Of a stretch of DNA of 64,000 bases, positions 8,831 to 16,616 are shown piece after piece. The translations under genes were made by a program, and so were the position numbers. Source of the DNA: RGIG5612 sp045598285 (GTDB lineage Bacteria; Bacillota; Clostridia; Lachnospirales; Lachnospiraceae); NCBI GenBank assembly GCA_045598285.1, contig JAZLLU010000018.1:3010-67009 (forward strand), read 5' to 3'. How positions within the stretch are numbered: the stretch's first letter is position 1; every line of letters starts with the position of its first letter. The notes under the pieces are model-generated. The model ran no database searches. It was not told the DNA's origin and worked only from the letters and a program-made list of their open reading frames with translations.

Positions 8831-9460
8831 ATGAAACTAATAATATTGGGTGGATTTTTAGGATCAGGAAAAACAAGTGTACTTATTCCATTAGCAAAGG
8901 AAATAGTTGCTAATACTGAACTTAAAGAAAACAGCAAAGCAAAGGTTGTAATTATTGAAAACGAAATCGGCCAAGTTGGTGTCGATACAGCTTTCACAGA
9001 GGGCAGCGGTCTTCTTACAACTGAACTTTTTAATGGATGTGTTTGCTGCACAATCGCAACAAGCCTTATGGATGCGCTTTGCCAATTAGAAGAAGAAATC
9101 AAGCCGGAGTATGTAATCTTAGAGACTACTGGTCTTGCTCGTCCTTATGACGTTGCCCAAACTCTTTGGGATGCATACGACGAAGACATGAACATCACAC
9201 TTATCACAGTTGTTGATTGCAAACGTTGGCCAAAGATTCAAAAGATTGCCGGCACATTAACAGTAGAGCAAATTGAACATGCTAACTATGTTTTGATAAA
9301 TAAGATTGATACTGCGACAGAAGAAGAAATTGCCGAAGTTGAGGCAAGCGTGAAAGCGCAGTGCGAAGGTAAAATCTATAAGACTTCTAAGAAGTCTGAT
9401 GAAGAAGGCTTAGATAAACTTTGCAAAGAAATTGTTAGCGAGATTGAGAGCTGGGAGTAA
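8831..9460 (+). CDS. Short G3E-family (CobW/HypB/UreG-like) GTPase
   Basis: A 209-residue P-loop GTPase. Walker A GGFLGSGKTS is at 7-16, the metal-binding CxCC-type motif appears as NGCVCCT near residues 68-74, and NKID (about 157-160) is the guanine-specificity motif. Family members deliver or insert nickel, cobalt or zinc into enzymes in the cytoplasm. The protein ends soon after the GTPase fold and lacks the C-terminal CobW_C domain of full-length CobW proteins (usually over 300 residues). The next gene encodes a His/Cys-rich protein, which supports a metal-handling role. The metal and client enzyme are unknown; the client could be the UroD-like protein at 16.6 kb or the aldehyde oxidoreductase, but neither link is shown. 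Confidence 0.85.
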   Translation: MKLIILGGFLGSGKTSVLIPLAKEIVANTELKENSKAKVVIIENEIGQVGVDTAFTEGSGLLTTELFNGCVCCTIATSLMDALCQLEEEIKPEYVILETTGLARPYDVAQTLWDAYDEDMNITLITVVDCKRWPKIQKIAGTLTVEQIEHANYVLINKIDTATEEEIAEVEASVKAQCEGKIYKTSKKSDEEGLDKLCKEIVSEIESWE

Positions 9461-9536
9461 ACCGTGGGGTTACCCGATTTGAAGATTAGTTAAAAGTTGA
9501 AAACTGAAGATTCAGTTGAGATAAAGAGGTAAGAAA

Positions 9537-10112
9537 ATGAGTGAAGAATTAAAAGAGTTAGAGCACGAGCATCATCACCACGATGACGAGTGTCATCATG
9601 AGCATCATCACGAGCATGATGAGCATTGCGATTGCGGATGTCATGACCACGACCATGAACATGAACATCATCATGACCACCATCACCATCACGACCACGG
9701 TGAAGATTGTGACTGCGGATGCCATGACCACGAGCATCACCATCATGACCACGGCCATCAATACAATGTAGCTGGCTACAAAGTTTTAGAAACTCATTCT
9801 CACGAAGGCGCAACAGTTTGCTCTTTTGAAATGGACTTAAATAAATGTCCAACTGAGACAAAGAAAAAGATGCAAGAAAACATAGAAGCTCTCGAAACAT
9901 GGCTTAAAGAAAACGACGCCCTTATCGGCCACCTCAAAGGTTATGTAAAAGAGGCTGGTCCAACCACAACATTCTCAACAACCGGCAACGGCCTCGACGT
10001 TGAAAACCACGAGCAAGGCGGCTTAAGCGTTGGCTTTGCCAGCATCGTCTTCGGCCCGGGGGAAGAAGAACTCAAAGATAAAGTGGTTGAAATTTTCAAT
10101 AACTTGAAGTAG
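9537..10112 (+). CDS. His/Cys-rich putative metal-binding protein with a C-terminal domain of unknown function
   Basis: A 191-residue protein in two parts. Residues 1-75 contain 33 histidines, 7 cysteines and many Asp/Glu, including two copies of a CDCGCHDH unit. Residues 76-191 form a normal-looking soluble domain (VAGYKVLETHSHEGATVC, then an amphipathic helix, then TTTFSTTGNGLDVEN) that I do not recognise. The His tract resembles the metal-storage tails of HypB, SlyD and UreE, but here the rest of the protein is none of those. It lies 76 bases after the G3E GTPase and is followed by a strong terminator, so the two genes may be co-expressed. Storage or chaperoning of Ni, Co or Zn is inferred. 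Confidence 0.75.
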   Translation: MSEELKELEHEHHHHDDECHHEHHHEHDEHCDCGCHDHDHEHEHHHDHHHHHDHGEDCDCGCHDHEHHHHDHGHQYNVAGYKVLETHSHEGATVCSFEMDLNKCPTETKKKMQENIEALETWLKENDALIGHLKGYVKEAGPTTTFSTTGNGLDVENHEQGGLSVGFASIVFGPGEEELKDKVVEIFNNLK

Positions 10113-10133
10113 TAAGTGATTTTAAAAAAACAG

Positions 10134-10160
10134 AACGGCAGGATTCCCTGCCGTTTTTTT
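10134..10160 (+). terminator. Terminator after the His-rich gene
   Basis: Nine-base-pair stem AACGGCAGG/CCTGCCGTT with a four-base loop and a run of seven T. The preceding A-run lets it work in the opposite direction for the XRE gene as well. Confidence 0.9.
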
Positions 10161-10206
10161 GTTGAAGAATTTATGGAAAAAGCTTTGCAAAATAATAAGA
10201 TTTTAT

Positions 10207-10452
10207 TCATAAATCATTATCTATTTCATAATCATTAAGTTCCGGAAAATCTAAAAATTCACTTAAAGTCATGTTGAAAGTTATCGCAATTTTATGAAGC
10301 GTATAAATTTTAGGATTTTGGCTTGCGCCATGAATAATATTGTCTATAGTAGACTGCTTTAATCCGCTTAAAGTCGCGAGCTTATTAATTGTAATCCCCT
10401 TTTTCTTGCATAAGTCTTTAATTCTTAAAGAAATAATTTCTGAATAGAGCAT
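10207..10452 (-). CDS. XRE-family transcriptional regulator
   Basis: An 81-residue protein made almost entirely of a helix-turn-helix of the Cro/CI (XRE) type: RIKDLCKKKGITINKLATLSGLKQSTIDNI is helix 1 through the recognition helix, and the C-terminal helix LHKIAITFNMTLSEFLDF is typical. It has no partner or sensor domain. It is transcribed away from the VTC/DUF4956/CotH operon, and the shared intergenic region carries palindromes sharing ACCTAT, so it most likely controls that operon and itself. A GAAGGTG site precedes the ATG. Confidence 0.88.
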   Translation of the reverse strand: MLYSEIISLRIKDLCKKKGITINKLATLSGLKQSTIDNIIHGASQNPKIYTLHKIAITFNMTLSEFLDFPELNDYEIDNDL

Positions 10453-10525
10453 AAAAACACCTTCACTATAATGATTACCCTTGTAAAGTTAACACTACAA
10501 TAACATTAGACTAGAAGGAAATTAC

Positions 10526-10587
10526 CTATGCATAGTTGACATATATAAAAAAATAATTTAATGTGTATTTACCTATAAATAGGTAAA
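10526..10587 (+). promoter_or_regulatory. Promoter of the VTC operon with two candidate operators
   Basis: TTGACA (10536-10541) and TAATGT (10559-10564) are 17 bases apart. Directly upstream of the -35 is a perfect 10-base palindrome CTATGCATAG (10526-10535). Just after the -10 is an 8-bp inverted repeat TTTACCTA/TAGGTAAA (10568-10587). Both sites contain ACCTAT, as expected if one dimeric regulator bound both; the divergent XRE gene is the obvious candidate. Confidence 0.6.
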
Positions 10588-10650
10588 ATTAGAAAAAGAA
10601 GTTCACAAATAAAAACAAATAAAAAACATATAAACAATTTGGTTTTAGCA

Positions 10651-11346
10651 ATGCGACAATATAGAAACGAATGGAAATATATTATTACTAATACATATCT
10701 TGCAAAAATAAAAGCAAGATTGGAGGCGATATTAGAAAATGATTTAAACGCTTCCCGGGATGGGCAATACGAAATCCATAGTTTGTATTTTGATGATGTT
10801 TATAATTCTTGCATGAGAGATAATGACCAGGGTGTTCATAAGAGATTTAAGTATAGAATTCGATATTATAATGACAATACTGATTTTATAAAACTTGAAC
10901 GCAAAGAAAAATGGTTAGAGAGATGCTATAAAGAAAATTGCATAATTAGTATCGAACAATTTCAAAAAATTATAAACGGAGATATAAGCGAAGTATTATG
11001 GGAAACAGACGATAGATTATTAAAACAATTCTGTCTAGATTGTTTATCAAAAGGATTTAGACCTAAAACAATAGTTGATTATGAGAGAATTCCTTTTGTT
11101 GAACCCATATCTAATGTAAGAATAACATTGGATATGAATATTTCATCTTCTAATGAATATGAAGAATTTTTAACAGGAAATTACATTAAGCTGCCCACAC
11201 AAGAAAAGAATAAACATGTATTAGAAGTAAAGTTCGATTATATTTTACCAAGTCATATTAGGCATTTGATTACAGATAAAGAACTTATTAGGACAGCATT
11301 TTCAAAATATTATTTAGGTAGAAACGCATTACAGAAGAAAGGATAA
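10651..11346 (+). CDS. VTC-domain polyphosphate polymerase family protein
   Basis: A 231-residue tunnel-fold protein. Family landmarks are present in order: NEWKYII near the N-terminus, SLYFDD, the basic strand RFKYRIRYYND, KLERKEKW, VDYERIPF, RITLDMNI and LEVKFDYILP. VTC domains in yeast make polyphosphate from ATP on the cytoplasmic side of a membrane; the activity here is inferred from the family. I take the ATG at 10651 rather than an upstream in-frame TTG at 10639; no clear Shine-Dalgarno sequence precedes either. The gene is followed 2 bases later by a DUF4956 membrane protein and then a CotH-family protein, a recurrent gene trio. Codon choice is more AT-rich than the flanking housekeeping genes. 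Confidence 0.85.
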   Translation: MRQYRNEWKYIITNTYLAKIKARLEAILENDLNASRDGQYEIHSLYFDDVYNSCMRDNDQGVHKRFKYRIRYYNDNTDFIKLERKEKWLERCYKENCIISIEQFQKIINGDISEVLWETDDRLLKQFCLDCLSKGFRPKTIVDYERIPFVEPISNVRITLDMNISSSNEYEEFLTGNYIKLPTQEKNKHVLEVKFDYILPSHIRHLITDKELIRTAFSKYYLGRNALQKKG

Positions 11347-11348
11347 AA

Positions 11349-12020
11349 ATGGAACAAATAATAAGTGTTTTTCAAAATTTATTTACTTCAGTTGAAGATT
11401 CGCAACTTTACACGACAGTTATTGTAACAGTTTTGCTTGCAGTATTGATTCTTAGCGCATATGAGTTTGTTGTATATAGATTTGTATCTCATAGAGCTTT
11501 TTATAATAAGTCTTTTAATATATGTATTGCAGTTATTCCGTTTTTCATATCGATGATTATTTTAACATTGCAATCTAATTTAGTTATCACGTTAGGAACA
11601 ATTGGAGCACTTGCGATTATAAGGTTTAGAACTGCAGTGAAAGATCCTATAGATATGTTATATATTTTATGGGCTGTATTTATTGGCATAACATGTGGAT
11701 GCCAATTATATGAGGTTGCAGTTATTACATCAGTATTAGTAACGATAATATTGATAGTATTTGAAAATGTTAATTTAGGAGGAAGTATACCAATTGTTCT
11801 TGTGTTTCATTGTTATGAACAAGATGAAAATCAAATACTTGATACAATAAAATCCTCGACAAAAAAATATAAAATCAAAAGTAGAAATTATACATCTAAA
11901 GGGATGGACTATGTGATTGAGTTATCAACAAAAAAACCAGCAGAACTTACGGAAAAACTCAGAAATACTCCAATAGAAAAATTCTCAATAATTGAATATG
12001 ATTGTGATGATATTGTTTAG
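11349..12020 (+). CDS. DUF4956 family membrane protein
   Basis: A 223-residue protein with three to four hydrophobic segments between about residues 22 and 140, including the strongly conserved stretch TLGTIGALAIIRFRTAVKDP near residue 80, followed by a soluble C-terminal domain of about 75 residues (VFHCYEQDENQILDTIKSS onward) that looks like a small alpha/beta fold. This matches the DUF4956 family, whose genes commonly neighbour VTC-domain and CotH genes. A plausible but unproven role is the membrane partner of the VTC polymerase, by analogy with the membrane anchors of the yeast VTC complex. Start supported by AAAGGA 5 bases upstream. Confidence 0.85.
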   Translation: MEQIISVFQNLFTSVEDSQLYTTVIVTVLLAVLILSAYEFVVYRFVSHRAFYNKSFNICIAVIPFFISMIILTLQSNLVITLGTIGALAIIRFRTAVKDPIDMLYILWAVFIGITCGCQLYEVAVITSVLVTIILIVFENVNLGGSIPIVLVFHCYEQDENQILDTIKSSTKKYKIKSRNYTSKGMDYVIELSTKKPAELTEKLRNTPIEKFSIIEYDCDDIV

Positions 12021-12031
12021 GGGATAATATC

Positions 12032-13954
12032 ATGCGTAAAAAAGGCGGCATAATTATTTTAATATTTTCTGTATTAGTATTAATATGCCTTCTTTTTGTG
12101 CATCCAAGAATAATAAAACAAAATAAAACACTTAATGAGTGCATTGTTGATTTAAAAGAATACGAAAATATAAAAAGTGGTAGAAAAGAAACAAAAAAAT
12201 ATAATCCAATTATAGAATTTGACGAACAATCGTTGCTTAGAGATTCAGATGCAAATACTTATTATTATTCGTTGGTTGAAGAAAGCAGTTCCGCTAAAAA
12301 TCCTAGAATAAATATTGAGACGACAACATGGAAAAAATTAAAAATTGCCTTCTGCAATAATAAAATCACTAATAATTTAATAGAAAGTAATACACATATT
12401 AGGTTTATTGTTTATTCTGAAAAGTATTATCAAGAATTTTATTTGGCATGCACAACGTTGCCGATAATGAGTATTAATTGTAAAGACGATATTGGAGATT
12501 CCGATACACAAATGAAGATGTCTTTATTTGATAATCGAGAAGGAAGCATAAAAAGAGTCACAAAATCAGATGGAAGAATTAGAGTCAGAGGAGCATCAAC
12601 AAGAAGTTATCAAAAAAAATCTTTCAGGATTAATATAGAAATACAATCATTGGGAAATAATACAAGAAAAAACAGCGTATCGCTTTTGGGATTGAAAAAT
12701 AATTGCGATTGGATATTGTATGCGGGATATAACGACCAAGAAAAAGTTAGAAATGTTTTTTCTCAAAATTTATGGAAATATAGTTGCGCTAAAGATAACG
12801 AATTAAATATAGACGCAGGAATCGAATATAAATTTTTAGAACTTTTTATTGATGGTAAATACTGGGGTATTTATGCATTGGGATATCCGCTAAATGAAAT
12901 GCAACTTAATATGAACGGAAACATTGAAAAAGAGGCTCTTTATAAGAAAATATCATGGGCAAACGAAAATATTGTTAGTAATGACAATATTTTGAATGGA
13001 AATAATTATGAAATACAGCATAAAGAGAACGACAAAAAGTGGGAGTTACTTATAGAATTTTATAATTACTTAAACAAAATTAAACATAATACAGAACAAT
13101 TAAAAACAGTAAATTTGAATAATGCAATAAATACATATTTGTTTTTTGATTTAATTCAAGGCCGTGATAATGTAAGTGGGGCCAATACTAAAAATTTATT
13201 TTTAGCTATTTTTAAAAAAGATGATGCACTCAGTACAATATATATTCCTTGGGACATGGATATATCATGGGGAAATATCTGGAGCGAGAGCGAAAAAAAC
13301 CATACAATTCCATATGCTGAAACAGAAAATTATAATCGAATAATGGAAAGCGGAATTCTTAATCAATTAATAGTTAACGGTGATATTGAAACAAAGAAAC
13401 TAATAATACAAAAATACTGGGAATTAAGAAATGACGAATGGTCTGAAGAAAAAATTGATGAACTTATAACTGAGTACGAAACTGATATATATGGTTCAGG
13501 CGCTTATTTAAGAGAAATGATTAAATGGCCAGATGGAACATACCAAAATCCAAACTTAAAACTTTCTGTATTTAGACAATATGTTCATAATAGGCTAAAT
13601 GAAATGGATTTATATATTGAAAGACTTCACAATAATATTGATAAATCAATTTATATTTGGAGAGCGCAACAATATAAAGATTTTTTAAATTCAGATTTTA
13701 ATATAAAAATATATGATAAAACAGTCCTGGAAGATCAAAATTATGTAGATTTATTTGAATATATCGGAATTGATATGACAAAAATAGATGATAACGTGAA
13801 CATTATAGAAGGTAATAAAAAAGATGGATATAAATACTCATTTGGGATATTAGATGAAGCAAATGATGAACTAAAAATTAAAATGGTTTTTTCTAACAAC
13901 GGAAAAGAGCAACAATTTGGTTTCGAAAAAGATTTTACAATTACAATAAATTAA
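12032..13954 (+). CDS. CotH-family protein (secretory-pathway kinase-like)
   Basis: A 640-residue protein. One N-terminal hydrophobic segment (residues 8-26) should anchor or export it. The CotH kinase domain follows: RVRGASTRSYQKKSFRIN is the glycine-rich/lysine region near residue 190, then GLKNNCDWILYAGYNDQ, then EYKFLELFIDGKYWGIYAL, and the metal-binding block IPWDMDISWGN near residue 410. Bacillus CotH phosphorylates spore-coat proteins; many vegetative homologues act on extracellular proteins. Its fixed position behind VTC and DUF4956 genes suggests a shared process, possibly involving phosphate or polyphosphate at the cell surface (inference). An AGGGGA site precedes the ATG. The gene is very A-rich. 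Confidence 0.85.
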   Translation: MRKKGGIIILIFSVLVLICLLFVHPRIIKQNKTLNECIVDLKEYENIKSGRKETKKYNPIIEFDEQSLLRDSDANTYYYSLVEESSSAKNPRINIETTTWKKLKIAFCNNKITNNLIESNTHIRFIVYSEKYYQEFYLACTTLPIMSINCKDDIGDSDTQMKMSLFDNREGSIKRVTKSDGRIRVRGASTRSYQKKSFRINIEIQSLGNNTRKNSVSLLGLKNNCDWILYAGYNDQEKVRNVFSQNLWKYSCAKDNELNIDAGIEYKFLELFIDGKYWGIYALGYPLNEMQLNMNGNIEKEALYKKISWANENIVSNDNILNGNNYEIQHKENDKKWELLIEFYNYLNKIKHNTEQLKTVNLNNAINTYLFFDLIQGRDNVSGANTKNLFLAIFKKDDALSTIYIPWDMDISWGNIWSESEKNHTIPYAETENYNRIMESGILNQLIVNGDIETKKLIIQKYWELRNDEWSEEKIDELITEYETDIYGSGAYLREMIKWPDGTYQNPNLKLSVFRQYVHNRLNEMDLYIERLHNNIDKSIYIWRAQQYKDFLNSDFNIKIYDKTVLEDQNYVDLFEYIGIDMTKIDDNVNIIEGNKKDGYKYSFGILDEANDELKIKMVFSNNGKEQQFGFEKDFTITIN

Positions 13955-13990
13955 TCCACATACAAAATACCAAAAAAGCTTTTAATAAAA

Positions 13991-14263
13991 CTAAAACAAA
14001 TCCGAATGCGTTCCGGTTCTAAATAAGAATAACAATAAGTCATCTTCATTAACACGATAAACAAGAAGCCAATCAGGCTGAATATGACATTCCCTAAAAT
14101 CAGAGTATTTACCCGACAAGGCGTGGTCTTTATATTTTTCAGGCAAGGCCTTTCTATTTGCTATCATGTCAACGACCTTTTTTAGCAAATTAATATTAAA
14201 CCCACGCTTCTTAGCGAGCTTTATATCCTTTTTCATTTGATTTGATAATACAATATTGAGCAT
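13991..14263 (-). CDS. yafQ: YafQ-type toxin (RelE superfamily mRNA interferase)
   Basis: A 90-residue small basic protein. The pattern KKDIKLAKKRGFNINLLKKVVDMI, then LSGKYSDFRECHIQPDWLLVYRV, then LFLFRTGTHSDLF matches YafQ, which cleaves mRNA on the ribosome. The conserved His-x-x-x-x-W block (HIQPDWLLVY) and the near-terminal THSDLF are visible. The start codon overlaps the antitoxin stop by one base, the classic antitoxin-then-toxin arrangement. It converges with cotH. Confidence 0.9.
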   Translation of the reverse strand: MLNIVLSNQMKKDIKLAKKRGFNINLLKKVVDMIANRKALPEKYKDHALSGKYSDFRECHIQPDWLLVYRVNEDDLLLFLFRTGTHSDLF

Positions 14264-14535
14264 TAAAATATCTCCTCTAAAGCCTCATCGAAAGAAGAAT
14301 ATCTTTTATATTTTGAAGGATTTCCTTTCATATCTTCGTATTCATTTAAGGCACTGATAGTAGTAGAATTTGGAACTTCCATAGAAATAGTAAAAGGAAT
14401 TCTTTGTTCTCTTACTGCTTGTTTTATGAATATAGTAACAGCAGTTGTTAAATCCATTCCAAGATTAGAAAATAATAATTGTCCAGCTTTCTTTAAATCT
14501 GGATCCAATGTGATATTTGTACTTACTTTAGCCAT
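14263..14535 (-). CDS. dinJ: RelB/DinJ family antitoxin
   Basis: A 90-residue protein. The N-terminal ribbon-helix-helix segment (KVSTNITLDPDLKKAGQLLFSNLGMDLTTAVTIFIKQ) dimerises and binds DNA in this family; the C-terminal part (NPSKYKRYSSFDEALEEIF) should wrap the YafQ toxin. I start at 14535 because a strong CGGAGGG site lies 7 bases upstream, rather than at upstream in-frame ATGs that have none. The promoter region holds a TGCGTA-type inverted repeat that is a likely autoregulatory operator. Confidence 0.92.
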   Translation of the reverse strand: MAKVSTNITLDPDLKKAGQLLFSNLGMDLTTAVTIFIKQAVREQRIPFTISMEVPNSTTISALNEYEDMKGNPSKYKRYSSFDEALEEIF

Positions 14536-14566
14536 TTTTATACCCTCCGTTTCGTAGACACATATA

Positions 14567-14617
14567 AATATAACATAATACATGCGTAATATCAACATAA
14601 AAGGTATATAATACGCA
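14567..14617 (-). promoter_or_regulatory. dinJ-yafQ promoter and candidate operator
   Basis: Read on the minus strand, TTGATA (14590-14595) and TATATT (14567-14572) are 17 bases apart. An inverted repeat TGCGTAAT (14583-14590) / ATACGCA (14611-14617) flanks the -35, consistent with repression by the ribbon-helix-helix antitoxin. Confidence 0.55.
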
Positions 14618-14671
14618 CGTTATCAATTTGTTTAAACTAGTTCAACTAGTCTCCATATCAGATTGTTTTTG

Positions 14672-14680
14672 TGATATACT
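14672..14680 (+). promoter_or_regulatory. Extended -10 promoter for the Fic gene
   Basis: TGATATACT is a TGn-extended -10 element, with TTGTTT at 14663-14668 as a poorly spaced -35. Upstream, two copies of the palindrome ACTAGT (about 14636-14650) may be an operator. Confidence 0.4.
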
Positions 14681-14707
14681 AAAAATAATCTTGAAGGGAG
14701 AATGCCA

Positions 14708-15454
14708 ATGACAGATTATGAAAAAGCGGTTGCGCTTTGGCAACGAAAAAAAATCAAGACTGATGCGGAATTAGCTGAAGCCCTTAATGGACACAGCATA
14801 GCGTTTGCGTACAACTCAGGTAAAATAGAAAATGAGCATGTAACCTACAATGATACAAGAGAAATTTTTGAGCATGATGGTGTTACATCTTATACTGGTG
14901 ATTTACGCACATTATTTGAAATACGCAATTCAAAAGAAGCGAACGAGTTTTTGCTTACGTCTTTTAATGATAAAAAGTCTCTAGATGAAGAACTGATAAA
15001 AGAATTTCATAAACTACTTACTCAAAAAACTTATGACTCAAGGCGTTGGCAACTTGGGGAACGTCCTGGAGAATATAAGCTTCATGACTATGTAACTGGA
15101 AAGAATGAAATTGGAGCAGCACCCGGGGAGGTTTCTAATGAAATGAGAGAACTTTTATCAGAACTTTTAGAAATATCAGATGATAAAGCTTTAACTGCTG
15201 CTGCGTATTATCATGTTAAGTTTGAAAATATTCACCCTTTTGCGGATGGAAATGGAAGAGTGGGGCGGCTAACAATGAATTATTTTTTAATCATGCATAA
15301 CCACCCACCAATTATTATTCATGAAGAAGATAAAAAGGCATATTATGCAGCGTTAGAAGCATGGGATGAACAGCAAGAACTAAATCCTATGGAAGACTTC
15401 CTTAAAGAACAAACAGTAAAGACATGGAAAAAACAAATTGATCGTGAAGATTAA
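14708..15454 (+). CDS. Fic family protein (putative AMP transferase) with N-terminal inhibitory motif
   Basis: A 248-residue protein. The full Fic active-site motif HPFADGNGRVGR is at residues 176-187, with the catalytic histidine intact. The (S/T)xxxE(G/N) inhibitory helix is present as SGKIEN at residues 37-42, which places it among class II Fic proteins with the inhibitory motif at their own N-terminus. Such enzymes transfer AMP or related groups from nucleotides to target proteins, and the inhibitory glutamate keeps them quiet. I prefer the ATG at 14708 over the one at 14702 because the GAAGGGAG site is 6-8 bases from it. It stands alone between two toxin/regulator units; the target is unknown. 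Confidence 0.9.
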   Translation: MTDYEKAVALWQRKKIKTDAELAEALNGHSIAFAYNSGKIENEHVTYNDTREIFEHDGVTSYTGDLRTLFEIRNSKEANEFLLTSFNDKKSLDEELIKEFHKLLTQKTYDSRRWQLGERPGEYKLHDYVTGKNEIGAAPGEVSNEMRELLSELLEISDDKALTAAAYYHVKFENIHPFADGNGRVGRLTMNYFLIMHNHPPIIIHEEDKKAYYAALEAWDEQQELNPMEDFLKEQTVKTWKKQIDRED

Positions 15455-15464
15455 GCGCTTTTCT

Positions 15465-16358
15465 TTACAACGAATACTTCACGTTGTTCTTCTTAATAAA
15501 GTCAAAAACTTTCTTTGCCGCGGTGTTTGGATTTGATTTGTTGGCTGCACACATAGTTCGGAAATTAAATTTATATTCGTCAGGAAGATCGTAGTAAACA
15601 AATGTGCTACTCTCCATATCATTAAATGCGCGTGGGAAGACAGCAAATTCCTTGCCGCTTTCTAGCCCCATCATCAGTGTGTCGAAGTTCGGCGTCATAT
15701 TTCGTTTCTTAGTTTTTACTTTTTGATAGAAGCTGTTGAACTCGTATGGACCATGCTTCACCATCAAAAGCATATCAGCTTCGGCCATATCATCTGCGCT
15801 GATTTTTTTCTTTCCTTCTTTCACCCATTTGTGTTTTTGAGAAACTACTATCTGTGCGGGCATCGTCGCAAAATTTATTCTTTCACATCCGAGCCAGTCC
15901 TCGAAGTCATGTGCATTTGTAAGCACTATATCGATAAGCCCATTTTTCAAATCATCTCTAAGTCCATCCATGTTGTTGGTTGTGATTTCAAAATCAATGT
16001 CAGGAAACTCAGAAATTAAATCGTTTATTATCGGGTTGAGCAAATTCACTTTAGGTAGAGCAGCGAAGAATCCAATCTTTACTTTGTTCTTTTTGTTTTC
16101 AATTGCGTTTAAGACTCGCATAATTGTGTTGTCATAGTTTGCCTTTAGGTTTGCAAACTGTGCTTTACACATCTGGCCATCATCGGTTAGCGAAACGCTT
16201 CTTGTTGTACGATTAAAAAGCTTAGTTCCTAATTCGTCTTCTAAAATATTTATTTGTTTAGTAAGTGCTTGCGAAGAAATGCAAAGTTCCTTTGCAGCCT
16301 TTGAGTAATTTAATTTATCTGCAAGTACTAAAAAATATTCGATTCTCCTAAACTCCAT
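15465..16358 (-). CDS. LysR-family transcriptional regulator
   Basis: A 297-residue regulator. The N-terminal winged helix-turn-helix is clear (FLVLADKLNYSKAAKELCIS, QALTKQINILEDELGTKLFNR), followed by a linker helix and a periplasmic-binding-protein-like effector domain (VKIGFFAALP onward). It is transcribed away from the UroD-like gene at 16617, with 258 bases between them, which is the usual layout for a LysR protein and its target. That intergenic space also holds a copy of the 92-nt repeat. AAGGAGAAAAAAT precedes the ATG. The effector is unknown; a substrate or product of the neighbouring enzyme is plausible. Confidence 0.93.
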   Translation of the reverse strand: MEFRRIEYFLVLADKLNYSKAAKELCISSQALTKQINILEDELGTKLFNRTTRSVSLTDDGQMCKAQFANLKANYDNTIMRVLNAIENKKNKVKIGFFAALPKVNLLNPIINDLISEFPDIDFEITTNNMDGLRDDLKNGLIDIVLTNAHDFEDWLGCERINFATMPAQIVVSQKHKWVKEGKKKISADDMAEADMLLMVKHGPYEFNSFYQKVKTKKRNMTPNFDTLMMGLESGKEFAVFPRAFNDMESSTFVYYDLPDEYKFNFRTMCAANKSNPNTAAKKVFDFIKKNNVKYSL

Positions 16359-16386
16359 ATTTTTTCTCCTTGGTTTGCTCTATGTT

Positions 16387-16478
16387 CCGCGCTCCCGCAG
16401 GACATCTCCCATACTTCGCAGGTGCCCCCCCGAAAAGGGTCCCCCCTGCTCGTATGGTGCCCTCCTGCTCGCGCTCGG
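16387..16478 (+). repeat. 92-nt imperfect palindromic repeat, copy 1
   Basis: GC-rich element in the LysR/UroD-like intergenic region. It begins CCGCGCTCCCGCAGGA and ends TCCTGCTCGCGCTCGG; the inner arms GCAGGA/TCCTGC pair. The centre holds CTCCCATACTTCGCAGGT and C-rich/G-rich runs. The same 92-base unit occurs at 44009 (inverted) and 45810. Outside it, GTTCCG (16384-16389) and CGGAAC (16493-16498) extend the symmetry. Its high GC content contrasts sharply with its surroundings. Confidence 0.85.
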
Positions 16479-16616
16479 AGTTCATTGCCTTACGGAACAT
16501 GAACACACACTTTTTTATAATTATAAACTTCAGGTTACTAATTGGCAAATTTTATTGAATTCTTGTCAGGGCGGAATTTGATTATAATTAAGTCATAGAA
16601 TATAAGGAGGGGTATT

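Noticed and set aside
9490..9900. Open frames on both strands through the His-rich region, including a Met/Val-rich one
   Set aside because: These arise from the CAT/CAC-rich codons of the His-rich gene; they lack ribosome binding sites, and the plus-strand frame at 9537 has a normal start, site and terminator.
16348..16581. Three short open frames through the first 92-nt repeat
   Set aside because: They exist only because the GC-rich repeat has few stop codons; no ribosome binding sites and no conservation of frame between repeat copies.
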